Positions 45,324 to 55,919 of a stretch of 64,000 nt of DNA are shown here, one piece after another. Both the position numbers and the translations under genes were made by a program. Within the stretch, counting starts at the first letter, position 1. Each line of letters opens with the position of its first letter. Location of the stretch: assembly GCA_009746045.1 (NCBI GenBank), contig RPFO01000296.1:186001-250000 (forward strand), written 5' to 3'. The notes beneath the pieces are model-generated. The model saw nothing but the letters and a program-made list of their open reading frames with translations. It was not told the DNA's origin and searched no databases. The stretch is from Mesostigma viride (Eukaryota > Streptophyta > Mesostigmatophyceae > Mesostigmatales > Mesostigmataceae).

Positions 45324-46753
45324 CAGTTTCATTTAGCAACTTCCATACCCACCTGTGGGCGGCCGTGACCACCAAGTCGTGGAATTGTTTGTGGTACATC
45401 CATGAAAGTGTTGCTCAATCTCGTTGTATGCTAGCCAATCTATGCATGCCACGTATGCATGCCATTGTATGATAGCCAAATATGCATCACATTGTTTGAT
45501 AGCCACATATGCATCAAATTGTTTGATAGCCAAATATGCATCACGTTGTATGATAGCCAAATATGCATCACGCTGTATGATAGCCAAACATGCATGCCAT
45601 TGTATGATAGCCAAATATGCATGCCATTGTATGATAGCCAAATATGCATGCCATTGTATGATAGCCAAATATGCGTCACGTTGTATGATAGCCAAATATG
45701 CATCACGTTGTATGATAGCCAAACATGCATCACATTGTATGATAGCCAAATATGCATGCCATTGTATGATAGCCAAATATGCGTCACGTTGTATGATAGC
45801 CAAATATGCATCAAATTGTTTGATAGCCAAATATGCATCACATTGTATGATAGCCAATCTATGCATCAATAACGTTCTGTCATAAACTCCATGTTCTGTC
45901 GCAATAAGGTTTTTTCGTTAACATAAAGGGTTCCATCGAGCCCTGTCTTTCTTGAGTGGGATAGTTGAGGGCGCGTGTTGCAATATCCCAGTCATCCCAC
46001 ATCAACTGTACCGGGCTTAGACCAGGCAATCACCATAATAGCGTGGACCAGGGTGTTCCGTGGGCACGCAAACAGAGGCATGTAAACAATGGTAATGACT
46101 TTCTTATATGGAATGTTTTTGGTACATATGCTAGGTGCACTCTCAATTCTTTTGGGGCATGCCTGGGTTCATGCTCACGCATGTTGATGCTTGATTGATA
46201 CCGAAACAATATCTTCCTCGCCCCCTCCCCACCACTGTCTCCTCCCCCCCTTCCTCGCCCCCTCATTCGTAATGTGTGATGTTGTTATCAGGTACCAACA
46301 TATCCTAACATGACTGTTACGTATACGTCTGCCATGAACGCTCCCTGTTGGTATTGACTTTTTGTTGTCAACGACCACTTCGATCACAGGATATCCTCGC
46401 ACAACCTTCAGGTGGCACAGCTTGCAATTGACGCCGCCACGAAAGAGTGCACGTTTGTCCAGGAGTTGGCATCGCATTTCTGCCCGGTGGGATGGACGGA
46501 GCCTGCAGCGGCTGCCAGCATTCAGTACCATCAAAGAGCACTGGACTCTAGCTTAAGGGAAAAGGCAATCTTGGAAGAGGAAGGGTGCTCCTTGGACGCG
46601 CTGCTGGCTTTGCTGCGAGACCGAAATGACGAGCTGTCCCAGACAGTGGCGCGGTTGGAGGAGAAGATGAGGTGGATGAGGAAGAAGAGCCACTTTCTAG
46701 GCAGGGCTCATCGGATAACCATGTCGGCTTGGGGCAGTCAGCAGACACGTTGA
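43148..46753 (+). CDS. Small coiled-coil protein of unknown function
   Basis: Three exons join in phase: 43148-43189 (MTLSTQQHYRPHGQ, donor GTAAGT), 43403-43762 and 46412-46753, giving 247 residues. Exon 2 starts with a Cys/Trp-bearing segment (NWRCVADLASACPCANGKP, RACPGLTTHIYC) with seven to eight cysteines, then a helix with heptad-like pattern (ARLAAGALVQASQDHLSRLR, EDLDATTSELAAISSQLEEA). Exon 3 is mostly helical and charged (AIDAATKECTFVQELASHF, RALDSSLREKAILEEEG, LSQTVARLEEKMRWMRKK). I do not recognise the family. The Cys spacing could bind metal, but no standard finger fits. The second intron is 2.65 kb and made largely of tandem repeats. The deduced start relies on one short exon; exons 2 and 3 are the firmer part. 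Confidence 0.6.
44206..44456 (+). repeat. (CCCATC)n hexamer satellite
   Basis: About 42 perfect copies of CCCATC within intron 2 of the coiled-coil gene. No interruptions are visible, implying recent expansion. Confidence 0.95.
44457..44645 (+). repeat. CA/CCCCA-rich simple sequence
   Basis: Mixed CACACA, CCACCA, CCCCAGCCCCA and CCCACA repeats following the hexamer array without a gap. Confidence 0.85.
45251..45321 (+). repeat. (GA)n dinucleotide repeat
   Basis: About 35 uninterrupted GA units in the same intron. Confidence 0.95.
45422..45865 (+). repeat. 27-bp minisatellite
   Basis: About 16 copies of a unit containing GATAGCCAAATATGCATCAC and ATTGTAT, with TGCC/TCAC/TCAA variants. The unit is a multiple of three, so six frames give periodic peptides; none is credible as a gene. 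Confidence 0.92.
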
Positions 46754-47288
46754 GCATCACGATGCCGTGCATGCCAGGGGGGATGGGGCTGCGGCTATCT
46801 ATGAATGGTTGTCTTGACACATAATTTTGCGTATCATGGGTGCTGGAGCTTTGGCTATGAACAGTAGATGCCATCAGCAACATGTTATTCAGGGGCTTGG
46901 AGCCAACGTCTGTGCGTCAATGCATGCACGATTCAGAATTATAGTGCCATGCATGCAGGTGAAAGCAACACGACACTCGATACTTGTAAATATATTATAT
47001 ATTGGTGCTGATATGCAAAGTTGCCTCGTGGAGTTAACTAGACAGGTAAGGACCGTAAGGTACACCCAAAGAAGCGGAGCGCCTGCGTGATTGTTAGCCC
47101 GAAAATTTAGCGCCAAGCAGGGGCCCCCAAAAGAGGTGTAACAAGGAGATATACTTGCCTGCTTCTTCTGAATTAAGACTGGAGACCTGGACCAGGTCTG
47201 CATTTACCCATCAGGGCTCACATAAGCCTTTTGCACGATCCATCCATCCATTCATTCATTCACGTGCCTCCGTTGGGAGAGTCATGAG

Positions 47289-47353
47289 GTACAGTCATTA
47301 CCGCGTTTTAAGTTGCGATCGACGCCTAAAATTCGGCGTCGCACCTTAACGGT
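47289..47353. mobile_element. Small palindromic MITE-like element
   Basis: GTACAGTCATTACCGCGTT followed by TTAAGTTGCGA, CGACGCC-TAAAATT-CGGCGTCG and CCTTAACGGT forms an imperfect fold-back structure. Its first 27 bases match one end of the element at 48249-48386 apart from a 2-base indel. Confidence 0.55.
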
Positions 47354-47724
47354 AGAATTAGGCTAGCATCCCAGTGATCCCACCCCCTCCTAGCTCACGG
47401 ACTTCTGTACACGGCATTCGACAGCTCTCGTCAAGGCGGATCCAGCTGCAGCATGATCAAAGCCACCCAAAGTCCATTTTCCTGTTTTCCCATACCAGGC
47501 ATCTTTTCATGATTTTTGTGAGAAAGGCAGGCCGGCTGCCGCAATACATGTGCCCGGGCCCCGCCGGGTGCAGCCAGCCAGCCGCCACACAGTGCGTGAG
47601 TGCCTGTCCGGTCAGATTTACTGATACCACAAATGTGCCGTCATGTGCGCCCTAGGTACATGCTACTGATGCACCGCAGTCCGCACTCCGCAGGCTGCAA
47701 ACCAGTAATTGGAATGATGCCTTC

Positions 47725-48094
47725 AACATTTAGCCATGCTATGTCTATAATGGGACCCCCATGGATGTTGCATTAAGAATTTAGCCATGCTATGCCATGC
47801 AGAGAGATGCTCTCTGTTGAGAAGCCATGCCCTAGCTCTTGTATAGCCATGATGATCTTCCCCCACATGACATACTCCTCCATGCCTCGACCTAACCGTC
47901 GGGTGATAGACATGGTGGAAGATCATGAGGGTGCCGGTGCCCTTGAGGCACCTAGAGCAAGTGCTGCTTACATTCCACTCTAGTGCAGGAAGTAGCCTAG
48001 GATGTATTAAAAGCCATATGCCCCTTCTCAGGGATATGTGCTACATATTCTCCCAACGGAGTTATGTTACAATTCAATTCAATTCAATTCAATT
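47725..48094 (+). mobile_element. Family B 3'-end fragment, + orientation
   Basis: Matches the 3' untranslated region of the ORF1-only elements (CCCCATGGATGTTGCATTA, AGAGAGATGCTCTCTGTTG, AGCCATATGCCCCTTCTCAG), then the terminal hairpin CTCCCAACGGAG and an (AATTC)n tail. It points towards the family B copy at 48736-50146, so the two 3' tails face each other. Confidence 0.75.
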
Positions 48095-48248
48095 GGAATC
48101 ACAAAGATTCACGCTTTTCAGGCGGGGACGTCCGTCTGCGCGCCAGGGGAGCTTGCGTATTTTGCCGCCTAAAGCCACATAGCAGGTCCGAACTTGGCAA
48201 AAAGTGGCCTCCTGTGCGGCCAAAAACGGCCTGACACCTACAAATTGA

Positions 48249-48386
48249 GTAATTACCGCGTTTATTGCGATGGCACCGACGCGCTTAAGTTGCGGTCGCC
48301 GCCCGAACTTAAAATCGGCGTTGCAACTTAAAGCGATAACCCAACCGGGTTAAGAAACGCAACTTAACGCGGTAATGACTGTACAA
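48249..48386. mobile_element. MITE with TACCGCGTT terminal inverted repeats
   Basis: About 138 bases begin GAGTAATTACCGCGTTTATTG and end with CGCAACTTAACGCGGTAATG-ACTGTAC, giving inverted ends that share ATTACCGCGTT. Subterminal repeats of CGCAACTTAA/TTAAGTTGCG recur inside. A CAGT start and flanking TA would fit a Tc1/mariner relative, but that is inference from a few bases. No transposase is present. Confidence 0.6.
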
Positions 48387-48404
48387 ACATCTATATATTT
48401 AATT

Positions 48405-48525
48405 AAGTATGTACTTGCGTGTCATGCGGATGGGCATGCCACGGAGTACTACATGCATGCTAATCTTATTAGAAAAAATAATTACACGAAAGTTATAAAT
48501 ATCGTCTGCATCATTAATATATATT
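48405..48525 (-). mobile_element. Retroposon family D copy
   Basis: Has the palindrome GTACTTGCGTGTCATGC-GGATGG-GCATGCCACGGAGTAC and the body words CTAATCTTATTAGAAAAAAT and AAATATCGTCTGCATCATTA. Confidence 0.65.
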
Positions 48526-48735
48526 AATTGAGAATGATAGATTACGCAGGTGAGATTGGCATGCAACATTAGGAAAACCCCGAAAAGAAGAAGAAACCTG
48601 AAGAAATTAATAGTAATCTGGCACGGACACTTCCAAGGATCACTGATGCCCGGCTGCACGGCAAGGTACAAGTAACTACACATCACAAGACTACGACACG
48701 CAGCAACATCGCTGCCAGCCCACCAGGCAGGCCTG

Positions 48736-50146
48736 AATGAATTGAATTGAATTGTAACATAACTCCGTTGGGAGTATATGTAGCACATAGCGCCTTGAGA
48801 GGGGGCATATGGCCTATCATACATCCTAAGGTACTTCCTGCAAGGGTGGGGATGTAAACAACACTTGCTCGAGGTGCACCAAGGCACCTGCACCCTCATG
48901 ATGTATCGCGCTATGCCCAGTTTAAAAGGGGGAGCGTGGCATGTGGGGGAAGATCATCATGGCTATACAAGAGCTATGGCATGGCGTCTCAGCAGAGAGT
49001 TACTCCCTGCATGGGCACTGCATAATTAAATAAAGCTAGGCATCATCTGGAGGGTGGCTCATCATAGGCACACATGTACATGACTAAAAAGGCTAGGCCT
49101 ACTTAAGCTGGTATAGTGCCTGTAGTAGGCGGGCATGTACAAGGCCACTGTCTAACTATTCTACACTACTGCTGCTGTATTCCCCTAAGCTGGCTGGGGC
49201 TTGAGTTGCTGGGGCCGCGGTGGTCGAGGGGGTCGCTTGCCAGGGCTTGTGGCCGACGTAGATGGCCGCCCCCTTCCAGTACACCGGCTGGCCCGCCTTG
49301 GTCTGCCGGAGCTGGAGGTAGGTCGGCCATATAGCTCCCGTCGCCGTTGTTGCTGTGCCAGGGTCAAGTCGTCGTCCACGGTGAAGTGAGTCTTCTCGAG
49401 CCGCTTGCGGCGTCTGAGAAACGAAATCTTGTCCGCTGGGCTATCAAAGATGAGAAGAAGCGGAGGCGCCCCTGCCTTACCCCGCGCGCGGGCCCTTGGC
49501 GCTTGCGGCGTCTGAGAAACGAAATCTTTTTTCCGCTGGGCTCTCAAAGATGAGAAGAAGCGGAGGCGCCCCTGCCTTACCCCGCGCGCGGGGGAGGCGG
49601 TGGGCGGTCAGCTTGATCTCACCAAGAAGGCCCATGGCGTGCAAGGATTTTGCTCTCAAACGCACGTGCAAGCTTCTCGGAATTCTCACCTTCTTCCATG
49701 TCGAAGTTCTTGAGTATGGCGTTGAGGCTGCGCTTGGCGAGCTCGGCCTCCTCGCGGAGGTCAAGCGTCTGCCGCTGGATCTGGGCTGCGACGGCGGAGG
49801 TGGTGGAGGTGGTATGTTGCTTAAGCATGTCCGCCCAGGTCGTGATGGGAGGAGCATCGCCGGCCAGGCCAGCCGGGGCTGGCTTGGCGGCAATGTCCTT
49901 CACTGCCTGGGCGGTGAGGCCTGCTGTGTTCTGCAAGACCTCGATAGCGATTGCATTATCCTTGAGGCGCTGGTCGATGTCGCGGAGCTGGGCGGTGATG
50001 GAGTCGGTGGAGGCGGAGGGGGGGGGGGGTGGAGGCGAGGAGGGTGGCGGTGGCGGTGGGGATGGTGGGAAGCTCAGCGGCCAGCGTGCCGCCAATTGCC
50101 GCCACATCTGCGGCAAGAGGGGTCACGTGCTGCTCGAAAGCTTCCT
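48736..50146 (-). mobile_element. ORF1-only retroposon family B, copy ii, with 9-bp TSD
   Basis: Flanked by GCAGGCCTG at 48727-48735 and 50147-50155. The minus strand has a 5'-truncated ORF1 (about 50140-49190: QHVTPLAADVAAIGGTLAAE, LTAQAVKDIAAKPAPAGLAG, TVDDDLTLAQQQRRRELYG) and then the family B 3' untranslated region, hairpin and (AATTC)n tail. A tandem duplication of about 100 bases lies at 49415-49590, each copy containing TCTGAGAAACGAAATCTT. Frame breaks make it inactive. Again no reverse transcriptase follows ORF1. Confidence 0.8.
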
Positions 50147-50199
50147 GCAGGCCTGGGAGGGATCTAGCTAGACCGCATGGGTCGCAACAAATTAAGTTA

Positions 50200-51880
50200 T
50201 AATTAGTTAAGTCGGCCCGGGCGCGGCGGAATAACACATCAGCCTGCACCGTGTGAGTCGAGGGCGCGCGTGACAGGCGCTGCCGCCAATTACGTTACAA
50301 GGACCACGTACATGCGGGCAGACCACGGGGCGGTCTGACCCTCGAGGTCGAGGCGGTCTTCACGGCGCTGGCAGCACTCGTGGAAAAACTCCGCCGTCTT
50401 GCATGGGGCCCATGGCCCCGAACTCCTCAAGGACAAAGGGGATGACCCGGTGGGGCCCCACATTGCCGTAGGAGGCATTGAAACTTGTCGCGCTCAGCCA
50501 CAGCGGCTGCAGCGCCGGCATCCACAGCCGCCCGGAGGATGTGGCGACCGGAGAGCGGCCGAGCCACGGAGACATGGATGAGCAGTTGGCAACCCTGCCC
50601 ATCGTAGTCAAGCACGGTGATGTCGGGGCGGTGGTTGGGTGAGTAGAGGGCGGCCCCGGCCATCCGCGTCCTCGCATGCGTACTTGATGGTGGAGTGGGG
50701 AGAGACCGACCGAACCATGCATGGCACACACCATCCCGGGAGGAGAGCGGTATGGAGATAGAGGAACCAGTTTTGGTTCTGCTGGCCACCCATGCACACG
50801 ATATGTAGTGCGACCCAGTAGTATCAAGAGCGAGCCCGCAGCTGCCGCAGGACCGCGGCGCGGCCCGCCGTGATGGTTTGCAGTGCAGGGCAAACAGCTG
50901 GTGGCGGAGGACGATGGCGTAAAGGGCCGGAACCAGCGTGAACAAAGGGCTCATGGGGAGGGCACGCAGGAATGCGGCCCCCACGCTCCCCTCAAGGGAA
51001 ACGGAGTGAAGCCATTAGCCTTCCCCTGAGCGTTCAAGCTCGCATGCAGACCCATTCAGTCGGCACAGTGTACGTAGTCTTTTGTTGTTTTTCATGAACG
51101 CAGGCAGGGAAGACACTACTAGGACTGACTCGACAGTGGACACGCGGGGCGTGCCCCGGGGCAGGCGACGGTGGACGCGGCCTGGCTGGGCGGGGCGGAC
51201 GAGGTCGCAGGCCTGCTAGCTGGATCCCGCGAGGTAAGAATCCTGCACATGCAGCCTGCACAAAGAAGAATGGGGATGGGGTGACCAAGTCGGGAATGGC
51301 GCTCGGACAGGCGCTGGGGACCAACCGGCGGATCTCCGCCCATGCACTGGTCAGGCCTGAGCAACAGAGCCAAGGAAGGCGGCGGGGGCGAGGCGGGCGG
51401 CGCGGGTGAGCCCACACCCATGCACCCATGCGGCAGGGGAGGGTGGCCAAGCGCATGGAGTGAGCTGGCAGGCTAGGGCCGGGGAGGAGCACCCTGCACC
51501 TGCAAGGCGGCCTGACTGAATGCGCTCGTCGTGGCCCTCCGCGGCAAGCCGCACCAAGTGGGGGGGAGCGCCACGGATCGAGCCAGTGAAACACCCGCGG
51601 GTGGGCGCAAAACCAGTGGAGGAGCCCTTTGGTCTGGGGGTCCTTGAGCTAGGCGCGCCCAAGTCTTGAGGACAAGGGTGCGCTGTCCCACAGTGGCCCG
51701 GAGCTCCTCTTCGACGTAGTCAGTGTCACCCACAGGGACGCCCAGGCACGCCGGAGAAACCACGTGCCCGCGCCAATGCCCCCGGGAAAGCCGCGGGGAA
51801 GCCAGAGCAGTATATATCACAATTATACCGCTCTCCTTCGGGTGGTGTGTGCCTTGATTCGGTCTATACTTTCCCCACAT
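50200..51880 (-). mobile_element. LINE-like fragment (family E), C-terminal polyprotein part
   Basis: The minus strand retains pieces of an RT-type C-terminus in changing frames: VPVGDTDYVEEELRATVG, then a zinc-knuckle-like CGSCGLALDTTGSHYISC (C-x2-C-x10-H-x3-C), then RPDITVLDYDGQGCQLLIHV resembling the PD-D-x-x core of restriction-like endonucleases of some LINEs, and IPFVLEEFGAMG. The reverse transcriptase core is absent. Multiple frameshifts show decay. Confidence 0.55.
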
Positions 51881-52432
51881 ACTCCACCATCAAGTGTGAG
51901 GACGCGGATGGCCGGGGCCGCCCTCTATATTCCCCCAACCACAGGCTCGACACTATGCATGTACCGTGCTCATGGACTATGATGGGCAGGGTTGGTCCAC
52001 TCTGCTCATTGGCATGATGTCTCCGTGGCTCGGCTGCTTTCCGGTCGCCACATCGATCCACCGGGCGGCTGTTGATATGCCGGCGCTGCATGCTGCCGCT
52101 GTGGCCAATCGAGCAGGACATTGAAGTTTGCCTCCTACGTCAATGTGGGGCCCCATCGGGTCATCCCCTTTGTCCTCATGAGGAGTTCGGGGCCATGGGC
52201 CCCAGGACGGCGTTTTTTTTCAGTAAATCACGAGTGCATGCTGCCACTGAGCGGCGGGAAAGCCGCCTTGACCTCGAGCCGGGTCAGACCGCCCTATGGC
52301 CGTCCCGGACATGGTTCTCGTATTGGCGGCAGCGCCTCATCCCTCGCCCTCACTCGCACGGTGACTGATGTGTTATATTCCGCCACGTCGATCCGGGCCG
52401 ACCTTCTTGCATGGGACCCAGGCGCGGTGTAG
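51880..52432 (+). mobile_element. Family E fragment in opposite orientation
   Basis: The + strand repeats GAGGACGCGGATGGCCGGGG, GGCTCGGCTGCTTTCCGGTC and GGGGCCCCATCGGGTCATCC, matching the minus-strand family E fragment, with comparable decay. The two copies form a large inverted pair centred near 51880. Confidence 0.6.
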
Positions 52433-53014
52433 GTCTGACACTTCCCCGGCCTGGTGGCCGGCCGGCCGCAAAGGTGTTGCTGCATGCGTGTGAGTCGTGT
52501 CGTATAGTCTGGTGTTGTCGTGAGTTGTACCTTGTGCATGCTGCCAGCTAGGCTTGATCCTTGCATGCACGGCGTGTCGCATTCTTATTACTACTGTCTT
52601 GGATGTTCTTCTTTTAATTAGGATTTTATTCATTTCCTTCTGTTGCATGCCATTCTCACCTCCGTAATTTATCATTCTCAATGAATGTATATTATTACAA
52701 CTATGTAGCAAATCCCAGAGCGTGTACATATATTAAATTTTGTGAGCCATCGATCATGAATTGTGCACCAAAATCGATGATCAAACTCATCGCCATAGCC
52801 GTTTCACCTTTTTCGATCACGCACTAAAGTTTTTGTCGATCGAGGTTGCACTCGGAAGCGTGCAGAGGTTTCCCGGCTAGCGGCCCCGCAGGAAAAGTTG
52901 GATCGATGTGAGACATGCAGAATGCCGAGCTTCAGGCGGATGACTGGCTTGCGAAAAGCTGCCACGACCGCCATAATTTTCTGGTATTAATTATGATGAC
53001 ACCTCCTCCTATGG

Positions 53015-53290
53015 CAGGGTCCCCTAGCTTGTCCCGTCGCAACCCACTAGCTGGCAAACTTGCGTGTGCCCCGCACCGATGCGCGGCGCGACCTGGACCT
53101 ATGTGACACAACTCGGCTTGAGGATCGATGCAGGGCTTCTAGTAGGACTATCTGAATACTCCGCGCCCACATGATAGACAAGGAGAAGTGGGCTGCCGTC
53201 TGCGATAACCCCCTTTTGAGGGCCGGGCATGCACGCTCCCATGTTTTATCCCCACGGGCCATTGCTAGCCAGGGTAGAAGTCCACAGGTG
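53015..53290 (+). mobile_element. Repeat family G, uninterrupted copy
   Basis: Collinear with the minus strand of 34510-34434 joined to 32114-31960, with no LINE between. It begins near TTGTCCCGTCGCAACCCACT, crosses the insertion point at TATGTGACACA and continues into GATGCAGGGCTTCTAG. The nature of the element is not recognised. Confidence 0.5.
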
Positions 53291-53452
53291 GCCGGCCGCG
53301 GAGGTACTTATGTCGCGTCTGCGTCACTGCCACAATCTCCGGCGCCACCATGGCGGCTGGCCACTCAGCTTTGGTAAAACCCAAATGAGCTGAGCTGACG
53401 TGCCTGCCTTAACTGCATGCCCTGTGGGGTGGGCGAGGACCTGTCCCATGAT

Positions 53453-54446
53453 TAGTCTCTTCGAGTAACGAAAGCTAGGAGGGCTCTCAGCCGAGGACAA
53501 GGAACTGTCCCTCGTGCCTGATGACCACCTTATTGATCCCCTTGTGTACCGTCGCTTGCCGCGTTTGACTATCCTCCTCACCAAGCAAGTCGTGTTGGGT
53601 TAGCGACCCAGCCAAAACCCCCGGTTCCATCGGAGCCCTTCCCGCCGGCCGCATTACACCTATACCTGTACCTGAGGTTGGCGGCTGGTCCCGCTCCCTC
53701 GCGGCTCCGCGGCAACACCACTGGGGCCCGGCATCGATGCCTGCCCGTCCCATGGTGTGGACTGCAGATGACGACCCTCTACGGCCACCAATCTGTCGGT
53801 CACTTCCCGCATCTGCAGCGCCAGTTGCTGCTGCAACTGTTGCGACTGTTGCTGCATCCAGTGCGCTTGCATCTACGCGAACAGCGCCACCATACTCAGC
53901 GGCGCTTCTTGGTCGCGACTCTCACCCACTGCATGCGGGTACGGCGGGAGGAATCCCGCCATTCGACCCCGGAGCGGACGTGTCGGCATCTGCTCTATTT
54001 GCATCCGCCATGGCTCGAGTCTGCGCTCGCGTCACTGGCATGCACCAGCTGACCGATGGGCAAAACAAGAACCAACAAGCCTAGGTTTCGCTGAGAAGAA
54101 GCAACAACCAAAGGCTTTATAACAGGCGTCAAGGATAACGACTCGACTAGCCTGCCAGAAAAAGACAAGAGCCAGCAAATTCTGGCCTAGTTCTATTTTC
54201 TGTCTCAAGACACTTCCTTTACAAACTGTCAGCCAGGCCGTTCCCTGTCTGTACTGCTGATGGTTGATAAACACTAAAGCCAACGTCTTGGCTTCGAACA
54301 GAAGGAAGCAGACTAGCGTGTAGTCTCTTCGAGTAACGAAAGGAGGGCTCTCAGCCGAGGACGTACAAGGAACTGTCCCTCGTGCCTGATGACCACCTTA
54401 TTGATCCCCTTGTGTACCGTCGCTTGCCGCGTTTGACTATCCTTGC
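53453..54446. mobile_element. Unit bounded by ~122-bp direct repeats, possible short LTR-type fossil
   Basis: Two direct repeats of about 122 bp (53453-53576 and 54325-54446) enclose about 750 bases. The interior on the minus strand includes a short Gln-rich frame that could be a gag-type remnant, so a small non-autonomous LTR element is possible. It looks broken and old; the family is uncertain and a simple segmental duplication is an alternative. Confidence 0.35.
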
Positions 54447-54449
54447 TGG

Positions 54450-55320
54450 GGCATTAGCTAGACGCTCCAACTAATCTAATTGCGACAATGATGATGGTAC
54501 AAGGTGATGCTTTTGCCTCCCCTGCTATAGAATAATGCTTTCACAACACACACTTTGCACAGTCTGATGATTCATGAAGCCCGGCGCACATGCGGAATTT
54601 ATTGAGAAAGTAGATGTACAATTACAACACGTTGATAGTCTCAATATCGATGCACTCCATGCTCACGAGCCCGCAGTTAGGCAGCGCTCCATGACATGCT
54701 ACCGGCCTTGCTCCCAAGGAAAGGGAGAAACACGAAGGCCACTAACGAGAGACTCGAAGAGACTACACGCTACGTGAGAGTCCTCTTCGACTATGAACCA
54801 AACCATTCGTCATGCCACACGCATGACACACGCCACACTTGTCAGTCCAGCCAGGAATGCCCAAACTATCTTGCTGCCTGAACCATGCAAATAGAAACCG
54901 CATTCCAGTTGCCGTCCTGGCTTTCTACCATGCACACATGCCAACAAAAGCAGGAAGGCATCCCGACAAATCTAAATTGCTACCCTGTTGCCGATCTCAT
55001 CTCCTAGAGTCTCGGGCATTTCTGTCCCTGGGAATGTCCGGCATTGAGTCACGACCATCAAGGTCGAAGCATTTATAATATCCTTCAAACAATCTGCACG
55101 CTCACACCTTGCGTGTGAGTGGCCCAGCAAACATTGGTTCTAATCTTTCCTTTCTAGAAGAAATCCCTTTGTAGGGCTGCCAGCGATTTCGCATTCATTC
55201 CAGCGATCTGGCTCCGCACCGCAAATTGTCCTTTTCCATTTCCTGTCCAGTCCTCATAACGTTGACCCGCTATTCTACACCACAATTAAGACACCTGGCC
55301 TGTCAATAGCCTCGGCGCTG
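54450..55320 (+). other. Intergenic stretch without recognised genes
   Basis: No credible exon was seen. CTCGAAGAGACTACACGCT at about 54752-54770 is the inverted copy of the start of the direct repeat at 54312-54335. Confidence 0.4.
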
Positions 55321-55325
55321 TTGAA

Positions 55326-55381
55326 GTCCAGCTCCAGCTCCAGCTCCAGCTCCAGCTCCAGCTCCAGCTCCAGCTCCAGCT
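55326..55381 (+). repeat. (CCAGCT)n hexamer repeat
   Basis: Nine perfect copies of CCAGCT, each self-complementary at AGCT. Confidence 0.95.
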
Positions 55382-55459
55382 GTCCACTAACTCGCGTATG
55401 ATCCTCTCGACGCTGCGCACTTGTGCTGCCGTCCGCTCAAGTACGTCAGTGCTGCGCGC

Positions 55460-55560
55460 CCAGCTGTGCCTGGCCCGGCGCGCGCGCACGTACACTTTCG
55501 TCCGCTCTTATGCTGCGCGCCCGACTGTGCCTGGCCCGGCGCGCCTGCCCCTGACCCTAT
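55460..55560 (+). repeat. Two-copy tandem repeat of GCGCGCCC-CTGTGCCTGGCCC
   Basis: GCGCGCCCAGCTGTGCCTGG at 55455 and GCGCGCCCGACTGTGCCTGG at 55516 begin two units of about 61 bp. Confidence 0.6.
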
Positions 55561-55799
55561 GCTGCAAGTGCTAGTGTCCCCCCCCCGGTCACTAGCCTTT
55601 GTCGAAAATGCGCAGAAAACAAATTCCTTGCGCACGTCACCGGTCTTGTGCATAGTGGGCGTCCGGATGACATAGCTCGCGTCCGTGACACTTATTGTCC
55701 TGAGGATAGCCGCTACACTACCTGCGCCTCGTCTGCCATTACAGTACAGAGGACAGCGCTCAGATGAGGATTGTATCCCCCTCTAGTGACTAACTGACT

Positions 55800-55905
55800 A
55801 TATAAGTAAGTAGTACTTGCGTGTCAGGCGCATGGCCAGGCATGCCTCGGAGTACTATGCTAATGATGGCAGCAGACGATATTTGTAACTTTCGTGTAAT
55901 TTTTG
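55800..55905 (-). mobile_element. Retroposon family D copy
   Basis: GTACTTGCGTGTCAGGCGCA and AGGCATGCCTCGGAGTAC form the hairpin; CAGACGATATTTGTAACTTT follows. It is arranged head to head with the copy at 55920-56270. Confidence 0.6.
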
Positions 55906-55919
55906 TCTAATGAGTGACT

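Noticed and set aside
45333-45885. Periodic frames of about 140-180 residues on both strands
   Set aside because: The 27-bp minisatellite is a multiple of three and stop-free in several frames; there is no flanking coding signal.
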